Below are positions 57,664 through 64,000 of a stretch of DNA of 64,000 bases, one piece after another (positions within the stretch are counted from its first letter, which is position 1; every line of letters begins with the position of its first letter). A program made the position numbers and the translations under genes. The DNA lies in the NCBI GenBank assembly GCA_040882465.1, contig JBBEBG010000029.1, positions 1-64,000 on the forward strand, written 5' to 3'. The notes beneath the pieces were generated by a model. That model worked only from the letters and a program-made list of their open reading frames with translations. It made no database searches and was not told the DNA's origin. Origin of the DNA: Gemmatimonadota bacterium (lineage in GTDB: Bacteria > Gemmatimonadota > Gemmatimonadetes > Longimicrobiales > Gaopeijiaceae).

Positions 57664-58037
57664 GGCCGATTGATCCGGTACTCGAGTGTGTCCGCCACTG
57701 AACTTTCGATTGCCGCCCGGGGTCCAATGCTTCCGGGAGCCCGACCCGGCCCGACGATCACGAACTCCACGCGCTTCCAGTTCGGCGACGACTCGACAAC
57801 CGACCAGGAGACGTCGAACTCACCTTGGCTCGCCGATCCCGATCCCACGACGGCGAAGGGGGAGCCCCGCACGACTTCCACGCTCGCCTGGAGGGCCACG
57901 GCTCGGTTCGTGTCGAGCTTCGTGAGACCCGTGGACCGGACCATCCAGCCCGTGCCCGCCGCAAGACCCAACACGCCGACGGTCAGCACGACCATCGCGA
58001 CGACGATCTCGATCAGCGTAAGTCCGGCCCGATTCAT
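57660..58037 (-). CDS. PilV-like minor prepilin
   Basis: A 125-residue prepilin. The cleavage site is G5-L6-T-L-I-E10, so the leader is only five residues, followed by one hydrophobic helix and a short domain. It resembles PilV/GspI-type minor pilins. ATG overlaps the fimT-like stop by 4 bp. It should be processed by the prepilin peptidase at 13.3 kb. Confidence 0.75.
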   Translation of the reverse strand: MNRAGLTLIEIVVAMVVLTVGVLGLAAGTGWMVRSTGLTKLDTNRAVALQASVEVVRGSPFAVVGSGSASQGEFDVSWSVVESSPNWKRVEFVIVGPGRAPGSIGPRAAIESSVADTLEYRINRP

Positions 58038-58495
58038 GGAGTGACCGCCTGTCCGAGAGGAAAAAGCACTACCGCCACCGACGCGGTCCCTCGCACGAAC
58101 GCCACCTCGACTTCGTCGTTGAACGAGTTCAACGCAGGGCTCGCCACGCCCTTCGGAGTCATGCAGAGCGAGAGCGCATCTCCGCTGACCTCCAGTTCGA
58201 CCGCGAAACTATCGGCGAAGTCCCGCGACTCGAGAACCGCCCCGAGCCCGTCACAGCCGACCTGAACGGAAACGACCCCACTCCCCGCGTCCGCCACGAG
58301 GCTCACCAGCCCCCCTCGCTCCACCGCGAGGGCACGAGCGTGTGCATGACTCGAGAGAAAGGCGGCTCGAGCCGAGCGCACCGTGAGGCGACCGTGCACG
58401 TCGCCGAAGCCTGACACCGCAATGGCACTCAGGACGCCGGCGACCACCAGGGCCACCATCATTTCCATCAATGTGAATCCGCTCGTATCCCTCAT
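58034..58495 (-). CDS. FimT/GspH-like minor prepilin
   Basis: A 153-residue prepilin, with the cleavage site G6-F7-T-L-M-E11 and a long hydrophobic helix. The following domain has the repeated beta-strands of FimT/GspH proteins, ending GQAVTP. It is the first gene of the minor pilin operon, 103 bp downstream of a sigma-54-like promoter. Confidence 0.78.
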   Translation of the reverse strand: MRDTSGFTLMEMMVALVVAGVLSAIAVSGFGDVHGRLTVRSARAAFLSSHAHARALAVERGGLVSLVADAGSGVVSVQVGCDGLGAVLESRDFADSFAVELEVSGDALSLCMTPKGVASPALNSFNDEVEVAFVRGTASVAVVLFPLGQAVTP

Positions 58496-58597
58496 CGCCG
58501 CCCGCCCATCGAGTGCGTCCCGCCCCTCCGCCCCGGCGCGCAGGCCCCGTTGCGGGGAATCGCTTCATCCCCCGGGACTAGCCGCGCCCTCTCATCG

Positions 58598-58613
58598 TGC
58601 CAGTTCCATGCCA
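58598..58613 (-). promoter_or_regulatory. Sigma-54-like promoter of the minor pilin operon
   Basis: On the minus strand TGGCAT-GGAAC-TGGCA has the -24 GG and -12 GC ten bases apart. It differs from TGGCACG-N4-TTGCA at two places. The expected start is near 58586, about 90 bp before the fimT-like ATG. It stands just after a terminator and close to two sigma-54 activator genes, as in the PilR-pilin system. Confidence 0.55.
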
Positions 58614-58637
58614 CCCTGGCGGACTCCAAAGTCTCTG

Positions 58638-58659
58638 AAAAATCGGCCCCCCTGGCCGA
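58638..58659 (-). terminator. Intrinsic terminator of the second pseudopilin cluster
   Basis: On the minus strand TCGGCC-AGGGG-GGCCGA (58659-58643) forms a perfect 6-bp stem and is followed at once by TTTTT (58642-58638). It lies 75 bp past the stop of the 58734-59636 gene. The 58496-58733 gap thus holds this terminator and the sigma-54-like promoter. Confidence 0.8.
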
Positions 58660-58733
58660 GATTTCAGGGGCCGCCGGTTCCGGCTTCGACACAAAGTTCC
58701 GGTCTTCGCGGGCCAACCGCCTAACCATGCTCG

Positions 58734-59636
58734 TTAGAAGCGGCCCAGCCGTTCGCCTCCGGACACTGCGTGAGTTCCCGAGAGCCGAGGGTGGGAGAGC
58801 GCGATGGCCGCGAGCCCTCGGCAGCCTGTCACGCGGCCGTGATCGGTGACGCGAACCGACCCTCCGGCAAGGAGAACGCCTTCGACGAGGGCTTCCCCGC
58901 CCACCTCGATAGTCCCGGCCGCCATGACGATTCCCCGCACGTGCGCCGTGCCTCGAATCGTGAGATCTCCTTCCGACAGGATCATTCCGCGGCCTTCCCC
59001 CGCGACGACGGCTACTCCGGGGAGGACGCGCACGATTTCGACGGACTCTCCCTCCGGGAGAGTGCCCGCGGTTGCGAGCGTCACGGTGGCGACGTCGAGG
59101 AGCCGATCCAAACCGAGGGGTCCCAGTCGAGGTCCCTCAAACAAGGGAGGATCGGCTCCCGGAAAGGGGGGCGGCCGAGGCCGAATCAGCGCGCGTGTTT
59201 CGGACCCCCCCGGGCACTCCGGTCCCATCGCCTCGATCGTGCCGGACGGCGCGGCGGATCCGAACTCCAGGGCTCCCGGGAGGGTCGCCGCGATGGAATC
59301 CGGATTCAGACGCCAGAGGAGGGCGTGGTGCCTGGGGCCGCCCACCCGACTCCCCGCTCGGCCCAGGATGTAATCGGTGGCGAGGGGCTCGATCGTCGGA
59401 GTGGCCGCTGGGCTCGAACCCCCAGGGGAGAATCCTCCGTCCCCCGGAAGCCGCGCGAGTGCCGCCTCACTCAGAACGCGATCTCCCAGGTATCGGAGGG
59501 CGGCGCTCTCCACGACCCGCTCCGCGCGAGCCAGGACGAGAATGGAGGTCGCTGCCCCGCCGAGGGCCAGCGTCAGGAAGAGGACGACCGGGAGAATCAT
59601 CCCGCACGGGGAGGAGAGGCGGCCTCGGAGGGTCAT
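58734..59636 (-). CDS. PilX-like membrane-anchored protein with a beta-repeat tail
   Basis: A 300-residue protein with one N-terminal hydrophobic helix (about 12-34) and no clear class III cleavage site. The C-terminal region (about 195-275) has repeated short strands (SEGDLTIRGTAHVRGIV...GTIEVGGEALVEG), similar to the PilX-like protein at 55385-56623. It is the last gene of the second pilin-like cluster and overlaps its neighbour by 4 bp. Family call is tentative. Confidence 0.62.
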   Translation of the reverse strand: MTLRGRLSSPCGMILPVVLFLTLALGGAATSILVLARAERVVESAALRYLGDRVLSEAALARLPGDGGFSPGGSSPAATPTIEPLATDYILGRAGSRVGGPRHHALLWRLNPDSIAATLPGALEFGSAAPSGTIEAMGPECPGGSETRALIRPRPPPFPGADPPLFEGPRLGPLGLDRLLDVATVTLATAGTLPEGESVEIVRVLPGVAVVAGEGRGMILSEGDLTIRGTAHVRGIVMAAGTIEVGGEALVEGVLLAGGSVRVTDHGRVTGCRGLAAIALSHPRLSGTHAVSGGERLGRF

Positions 59637-60373
59637 GGCCCGCCGGACGCACCGGGGTGAATCGCCGCCCCCTCTAGACTCCAGCTGTAGAACTCACCTG
59701 CGCCGCCGTTCGGAGGGACGAGTTCGAGCGTGACGTCGAGCCCCCTCGCGGTTGCGCTGAATGCGCTCCCCGCGCCGAGCCGCTCAGGGGTGAGGGGCTG
59801 GCGACCCCCGCCGCCGCGGCGATACCGCAGCGCCCCATCCGCAAGGTGGTATTCACCGCGCTCGTAGAGACGCGCCAGGATCGGCGGAGGAGCCGAACCC
59901 TGCGTCCAGCCCCAGCGCTGCGCGACCTCCCCCTCGCGGGCAACGCACTCCCCCCCACCCTGCACCGACTCGAGCGCGAAGGCTCGCCACCCCCCGTCCC
60001 CGCCGAGAACCAGGACGGAATCGCGCCCCGGTTCCGGCTCCCTTCGTCCCCTGAAGGCTACCGGCCACGGACCTGGTACGGTCTCGACGGTACAGACACG
60101 CGCGAGGCCACGATAGGCCCGGAGACCTACCCAGTCGCCTCCGTCGTGGACCTGCCAGTCCCGACCGGGCATCCCCGATCGTAGCTCCTCGTCCAGGACG
60201 GTCCAAACCGTGTGGACGACGTCGAGCGCTTCGGCCCGAGCCCAGAGCACCGCGATCCAGCGTAGCGAACCAACGAGTGCACCGGCAAAGGCCGCGATGA
60301 CGAGGAGGCCGAGGGCAAGAGAGACGATCGCTTCCGCCAGGAGAGCACCGGAACGGCTTCGGAGGACCGTCAC
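59633..60373 (-). CDS. Pseudopilin-like protein
   Basis: A 246-residue protein with a prepilin-like N terminus: G9-A10-L-L-A-E14, then a hydrophobic helix (about 15-35). The rest is rich in charged residues, and repeats of GDGGW-type turns (DGGDWVGLRAY, LGGDGGWRAF) are seen. It overlaps both neighbours by 4 bp (GTG start). No named family is clear; it may be a PilW/GspJ-like component. Confidence 0.6.
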   Translation of the reverse strand: MTVLRSRSGALLAEAIVSLALGLLVIAAFAGALVGSLRWIAVLWARAEALDVVHTVWTVLDEELRSGMPGRDWQVHDGGDWVGLRAYRGLARVCTVETVPGPWPVAFRGRREPEPGRDSVLVLGGDGGWRAFALESVQGGGECVAREGEVAQRWGWTQGSAPPPILARLYERGEYHLADGALRYRRGGGGRQPLTPERLGAGSAFSATARGLDVTLELVPPNGGAGEFYSWSLEGAAIHPGASGGP

Positions 60374-60738
60374 GGCCGGCTCGGAAGTGACCAGCTACGC
60401 GGATGGTGGTAACCGGACCCCGCCCCGACTTCCCCCTCGCGTCCCCCTCCGGAAGGCGGATGGTATTCCACCCGAATGGCCCCGCTGTCCGCGGAGGGGA
60501 TGAGGATGCCCGGTCCGGCGATTTGCTCCCCGGGTGCGAATCCCGACGACACGCCATCATGGAGCTCAGAGAGGAGGAGAGTGGCGCGCGCTCCGAGATC
60601 GGCGGCGTCGAGCTCCCGCGCGGCCAGCTCCAGGGTGCGGGCCGAAAGAGCCGCACCGATCCCCAAGATCGTGAGGCCAACGACGAGCTCGACGAGGGAG
60701 GCCCCCGCCCTGGATTCGAGAGACGTCCATCCCCTCAT
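60370..60738 (-). CDS. Pseudopilin-like protein
   Basis: A 122-residue protein. The prepilin motif is G12-A13-S-L-V-E17, followed by a hydrophobic helix (about 18-33), and a short mature domain of about 85 residues. It resembles the short PilV/GspI-type pilins. It overlaps both neighbours by 4 bp. Confidence 0.62.
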   Translation of the reverse strand: MRGWTSLESRAGASLVELVVGLTILGIGAALSARTLELAARELDAADLGARATLLLSELHDGVSSGFAPGEQIAGPGILIPSADSGAIRVEYHPPSGGGREGEVGAGSGYHHPRSWSLPSRP

Positions 60739-61163
60739 CGCCGGACGCGCCCGTATCCGGAGACCGTGAGCGATAGGATCGCCTTCCTCTTCCGCAGCCG
60801 AATGGAGGCGGCCGCGAAGTGCGCGGTCCCGAGTGGACCGAAGTGGAGGTCCAGATCGGCTCGGGCGCCGAGGAGGTCCAACTCGACGCCGCGACCTCTG
60901 AGGAGGAGGCGCACCGGCGGTCGCCCGTCGGGGAGGACAAGGAGGGGATCCCCCCCATCGGCGAGAAGGAGGCGAGCCTCGCCATGCGCGCGCGCCTCCC
61001 CGCGCGCACGGCGGAAGAAAGAGATCAACTCCTCTCGCGCCCCCCTGAGGAGGAGGGCGTCGGCCTGGTGGATCGCCGGGCCAATCGCGAGACTGGCGGC
61101 AACCCCGGCGAGGAGGAGGACGAGGACGAGTTCGGGGAGAGTGAAGCCACGGGTCGAAGTCAT
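60735..61163 (-). CDS. GspH/FimT-like pseudopilin
   Basis: A 142-residue protein with a clear prepilin site G6-F7-T-L-P-E11 and a hydrophobic helix. The mature part has the strand pattern of GspH/FimT proteins. It is the first gene of the second cluster, 125 bp after the regulator gene. A stem-loop abuts its ATG, and no ribosome site is visible. Confidence 0.7.
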   Translation of the reverse strand: MTSTRGFTLPELVLVLLLAGVAASLAIGPAIHQADALLLRGAREELISFFRRARGEARAHGEARLLLADGGDPLLVLPDGRPPVRLLLRGRGVELDLLGARADLDLHFGPLGTAHFAAASIRLRKRKAILSLTVSGYGRVRR

Positions 61164-61178
61164 GCCGAAAACTTCGGC
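61164..61178 (-). promoter_or_regulatory. Stem-loop abutting the start codon of the pseudopilin cluster
   Basis: GCCGAA-GTT-TTCGGC is a perfect 6-bp stem whose last base is next to the ATG at 61161-61163. It occupies the place of the ribosome site. It could control translation of the cluster. The rest of the 61179-61288 gap is GC-rich with no clear promoter. Confidence 0.4.
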
Positions 61179-61288
61179 GACCCGTATGGGCGTGGGGATG
61201 GCTGTTCGAGCCCGCGCATTACGCGGAAGTCGGCGACTCCACGCTCAACCGCACCCCGCGGGGCCGGAGGCTTCCCGAGACGGGCCGC

Positions 61289-62695
61289 TTACTCCAGGCC
61301 GTACTCTCGAATCTTATAGCGAAGGGCGCGGTCGCTCAGGTCGAGGAGGGCGGCAGACTTTCCGCGATGCCCGCCCGTCCGCCTCAGCGCGGTCTGGATC
61401 AGTTGCCGCTCCAACTCTGCCGAGCGGCGCTTCACCGAGAGGTCGTTGTCGTCCAGCGCGCCCCAGGGAGCGCCGGAGCCGCCGCCGTCGTCCCGTCCTT
61501 CTCCGATGCCAAGCCCACCCGATGCGCCCGGTTCCCTCACTTGCAACGGGAGGTCTTCCAGGCGGATGCGTGGACCTTCGCACAGCACAAGCGCCCGCTC
61601 GAGGACGTTTCCGAGCTCGCGCACATTTCCGGGCCATGAATACTGGAGAAGGGCGTCCATCGCCGGACGCTCCACTCCCGAGGTTTCGACGTTCAGGCGC
61701 TGCCGATGAACGTCGAGGAGATGGTGGACGAGGAGGGGAAGGTCCTCCGGCCGGTCCTTGAGCGGGGGAAGTGCGACCGTCACGACCGCGATGCGGTAGT
61801 AGAGGTCCTCGCGGAAGCGACCGACGCCGACGTCGGTCTCGAGCAAGCGATTCGTGGCCGCCACGATGCGCACGTCGGCCTCCCTCGTCTTGGTGTCGCC
61901 GACGCGCCGGATCTCGCCTTCCTGGAGGGCCCGCAGAAGTTTCACCTGGAGGGACTCGGGAAGCTCGCCGACCTCGTCCAGGAAGAGGGTCCCGCCGTTC
62001 GCGGCCTCGAAGAGCCCTTCCCGATCGGAGTCCGCACCGGAAAACGCACCCTTCACGTAGCCGAAAAATTGCGATTCGAGGAGCCCTTCGGGAATCGCGC
62101 CGCAGTTCACCGCGACGAAGGGAGCGGACGCGCGCGCGCTTTCCCGGTGGATAAGGCGGGCGAGGAGCTCCTTACCCGTTCCGGTCGGCCCGGTGATGAG
62201 GATCGAAGTCGGGTGCTGGGCGACCTTGGTCGCCACCTCGAGGGCCCGCACCATTTCCGGGGATCGTGCCACGATCTCGCCGTACCGCTTCTCGGTACGC
62301 ACCTCCTGGCGAAGGCGCCCCACCTCGTTCCGCAGCCGCTCGCGTTCCTCGACCTTTTTGAGCGTGAGTAGGATTTCCTCGCCGCCAAAAGGCTTGGCGA
62401 TGAAGTCTGCGGCCCCCTTTCGCGTGGCGTCCACGGCGACGTCAATATTTCCGTAGGCGGTCATGACGACTACGGGCGCCGTACCCCCCGACTCCCGGTA
62501 GCTCCCGAGGAAGGCGAGGCCATCCATCCCCGGCATACGAACGTCCACGAGGATGAGGTCAGGGGTGGTGTCACGGGCGATCTTGAGTCCTTCCGTGGCG
62601 TCGCGCCCAGATTGGACCGTGTAACCCGCGTCCCCGAGAATCAGAGAAAGCGACTTCCGCAGTCCAGCATCATCATCCACGACAAGAACTCTCAT
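61289..62695 (-). CDS. NtrC-type sigma-54 response regulator
   Basis: A 468-residue response regulator. The receiver domain is complete: D7-D8 acidic pair, phosphorylation site D51 (LVDVRMPG), T79 and K101. The AAA+ domain has Walker A GPTGTGKE (169-176), but the sigma-54 loop reads GAFSGA (216-221) instead of GAFTGA. A Fis-type helix-turn-helix ends the protein. It overlaps the histidine kinase stop by 4 bp. By position it is likely to control the pilin genes that follow, like PilR. Confidence 0.93.
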   Translation of the reverse strand: MRVLVVDDDAGLRKSLSLILGDAGYTVQSGRDATEGLKIARDTTPDLILVDVRMPGMDGLAFLGSYRESGGTAPVVVMTAYGNIDVAVDATRKGAADFIAKPFGGEEILLTLKKVEERERLRNEVGRLRQEVRTEKRYGEIVARSPEMVRALEVATKVAQHPTSILITGPTGTGKELLARLIHRESARASAPFVAVNCGAIPEGLLESQFFGYVKGAFSGADSDREGLFEAANGGTLFLDEVGELPESLQVKLLRALQEGEIRRVGDTKTREADVRIVAATNRLLETDVGVGRFREDLYYRIAVVTVALPPLKDRPEDLPLLVHHLLDVHRQRLNVETSGVERPAMDALLQYSWPGNVRELGNVLERALVLCEGPRIRLEDLPLQVREPGASGGLGIGEGRDDGGGSGAPWGALDDNDLSVKRRSAELERQLIQTALRRTGGHRGKSAALLDLSDRALRYKIREYGLE

Positions 62696-63975
62696 CCGCC
62701 CTCCGAAGCCTCTGGAAGCCTGACAGTGAAGCGCGCCCCACCCTCCGGGCGATTCCCGGCTTCGATTCGACCGCCGAGTTCCTGCACGATCCTTGTGGTG
62801 ATGGCGAGTCCCACCCCGGTGCCCTTCCCCGGTTCCTTCGTCGTATAAAAGGGGTCGAAGATGAAGGGGAGGCTGTCGGCGGGAATCCCCGGGCCGTTAT
62901 CGGAGACGATCAAGACGACGTCGCGGGCCGCCTCGCCACCGGCCATCGCCCTTCGGGCCGTCCCTTCCGAGAAGAGGAGGGGGATTCGCCGGCGGTGCGA
63001 ATAGTCCACTTCCGGCGGATCGTCATCACGCCGCCGCTTGACGGGGAGGTCACGTACGGCCGGCCCCGCCCTGAGGTCAATCAGGATCTCGGGACTCTCC
63101 GACTCCCGCACCGCCCACAAGGCGTTCATGAGCAAATTGACCAGGACCTGTTCGAGGTATTGGGGGCGTGCGTTCACGATGTGATCGCCGGGTTCGGCGC
63201 GTGTGGTCACTGTTATGCCGTCGAGGGCCCCTCGCGTCTTGAGAAGCTCCAGTGAGCGATCGATCACTCGGATGACCGAAACGGTGGGGGGGCCCTCGGC
63301 GTCCCGCCCCGGATCCGCGAAGTCGAGCACGCTTCGGACGATGCGGTCAATGCGGCGGGCCTCGTCCATGGCGGATTCCATCGGTCCCTCGGAGTCGCCA
63401 CCGGAGTGCATCCGGTTTCGCGCCACGCCGAGGTAGGCCATGAGCGCGCCGAGGGGGTTCCCAACCTCGTGTGCGAGCCCAGCCGCCAGCGTTCCGATCG
63501 AAGCCATGCGCGCAGCCCGAACCAGCTCCTCGGTCGTCTCCACGAGATCCTGGTTCGTCCGATCGAGGGAGACGACGTTCTCGGCGAGTTTTTCACGGTC
63601 CGCGAGGAAGGCCTGGGCCATCGTGTTGAGGCTCTGCGCGAGCCGGTCCAGCTCGGCGCCGTCGCCCCCCGGGATCCGCTCCTCGTAGGCGCCTCCGGCA
63701 ATCCACTCCGCCTGTGCGGCAATCCGCTCCAGCGGTCGAAAGACGGTACGCTGGAGGAAGTACCGCATGAAGATGAAGGTGATCGCGAGGTCCGCGGTCA
63801 CGATCCCTGCGATGAGAAAGGCGCCCTGTGCAGGCGAATCCAGCCGTGGGAGCGTGACCGCGAGGGCGGCGAGTGCGAGAAGAACGGCGCCTGTGAACAG
63901 GACCGCCATGGAGACGAGAAGCTCCCGGCGGACCGACCGGCGGGGGCGAGACGTCGGCGCGGCGGTGGCGGTCAT
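62692..63975 (-). CDS. Sensor histidine kinase of the pilin two-component system
   Basis: A 427-residue kinase. Two membrane helices (about 19-41 and 51-74) have only about ten residues between them, so there is no real periplasmic sensor. A HAMP domain (about 75-128) and a short coiled coil follow. The HisKA box has H169 (GLAHEVGNPLGAL), and the ATPase domain has the N, G1 (DNGPGIP) and G2 (GTGVGLA) boxes. It lies directly upstream of the regulator with a 4-bp overlap. The last 25 bases of the window upstream hold no other feature I can see. Confidence 0.93.
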   Translation of the reverse strand: MTATAAPTSRPRRSVRRELLVSMAVLFTGAVLLALAALAVTLPRLDSPAQGAFLIAGIVTADLAITFIFMRYFLQRTVFRPLERIAAQAEWIAGGAYEERIPGGDGAELDRLAQSLNTMAQAFLADREKLAENVVSLDRTNQDLVETTEELVRAARMASIGTLAAGLAHEVGNPLGALMAYLGVARNRMHSGGDSEGPMESAMDEARRIDRIVRSVLDFADPGRDAEGPPTVSVIRVIDRSLELLKTRGALDGITVTTRAEPGDHIVNARPQYLEQVLVNLLMNALWAVRESESPEILIDLRAGPAVRDLPVKRRRDDDPPEVDYSHRRRIPLLFSEGTARRAMAGGEAARDVVLIVSDNGPGIPADSLPFIFDPFYTTKEPGKGTGVGLAITTRIVQELGGRIEAGNRPEGGARFTVRLPEASEGG

Positions 63976-64000
63976 CCTCCGCCGTGACGGTGCGGCGGTC

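Overview
The window is about 64 kb of densely coded, GC-rich bacterial chromosome (I estimate mid-60s % GC by eye). It holds housekeeping operons, one tRNA and a large type IV pilus locus. I see no insertion sequence, prophage or CRISPR array. The gene content (diderm F-type ATP synthase, PilMNOPQ with secretin, a DUF5916-type outer-membrane protein, sigma-54 regulators, many GTG/TTG starts and 4-bp start/stop overlaps) suggests a Gemmatimonadota-like diderm. That placement is inference; no rRNA is present.

Layout. 0.1-2.6 kb: a PHP phosphoesterase and a Tat-exported FAD oxidase (minus). 2.7-10.0 kb: a complete ATP synthase operon atpZ-I-B-E-F-H-A-G-D-C (minus) with a promoter at about 10.05 kb. 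10.3-13.2 kb: a MoxR ATPase, a CorC/HlyC-like membrane protein and a gamma-carbonic-anhydrase-like protein (plus). 13.3-15.0 kb: prepilin peptidase and an RNA methyltransferase (minus). 15.0-18.7 kb: thiD and a DUF5916 outer-membrane gene interrupted by an in-frame amber codon. 18.7-30.7 kb: purine nucleoside phosphorylase (minus), then a protein quality-control run on plus: dnaK, htrA, tRNA-Leu, tig, clpP, clpX, lon, engB and a lipoprotein. 30.9-33.0 kb: a beta-helix surface lipoprotein split into two overlapping frames. 33.0-46.3 kb: a long minus-strand run aroC-aroK-topA-trmFO-xerC-hslV-hslU-argF-gcvT-mog-sigma54 activator, whose core topA-trmFO-xerC-hslV-hslU matches the Firmicutes order upstream of codY. 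46.4-64 kb: the pilus region, all minus.

The pilus region reads, in transcription order: histidine kinase, NtrC-type regulator, four pseudopilin-like genes, an intrinsic terminator, a sigma-54-type promoter, four minor pilin genes (fimT/pilV/pilW/pilX-like), a sigma-70-type promoter, pilM-N-O-P-Q, and a 1345-residue repeat lipoprotein. Prepilin peptidase at 13.3 kb would process these pilins. The two sigma-54 activators are natural candidates to fire the two sigma-54-like promoters.

Most unusual items: the 1345-residue lipoprotein with three modules each carrying an RGD-x-DL core; a 72-bp tandem duplication that builds the long leader of the PilW-like prepilin; the second pseudopilin set coupled to a two-component system; the single-codon amber interruption of the DUF5916 gene; and the split beta-helix gene.
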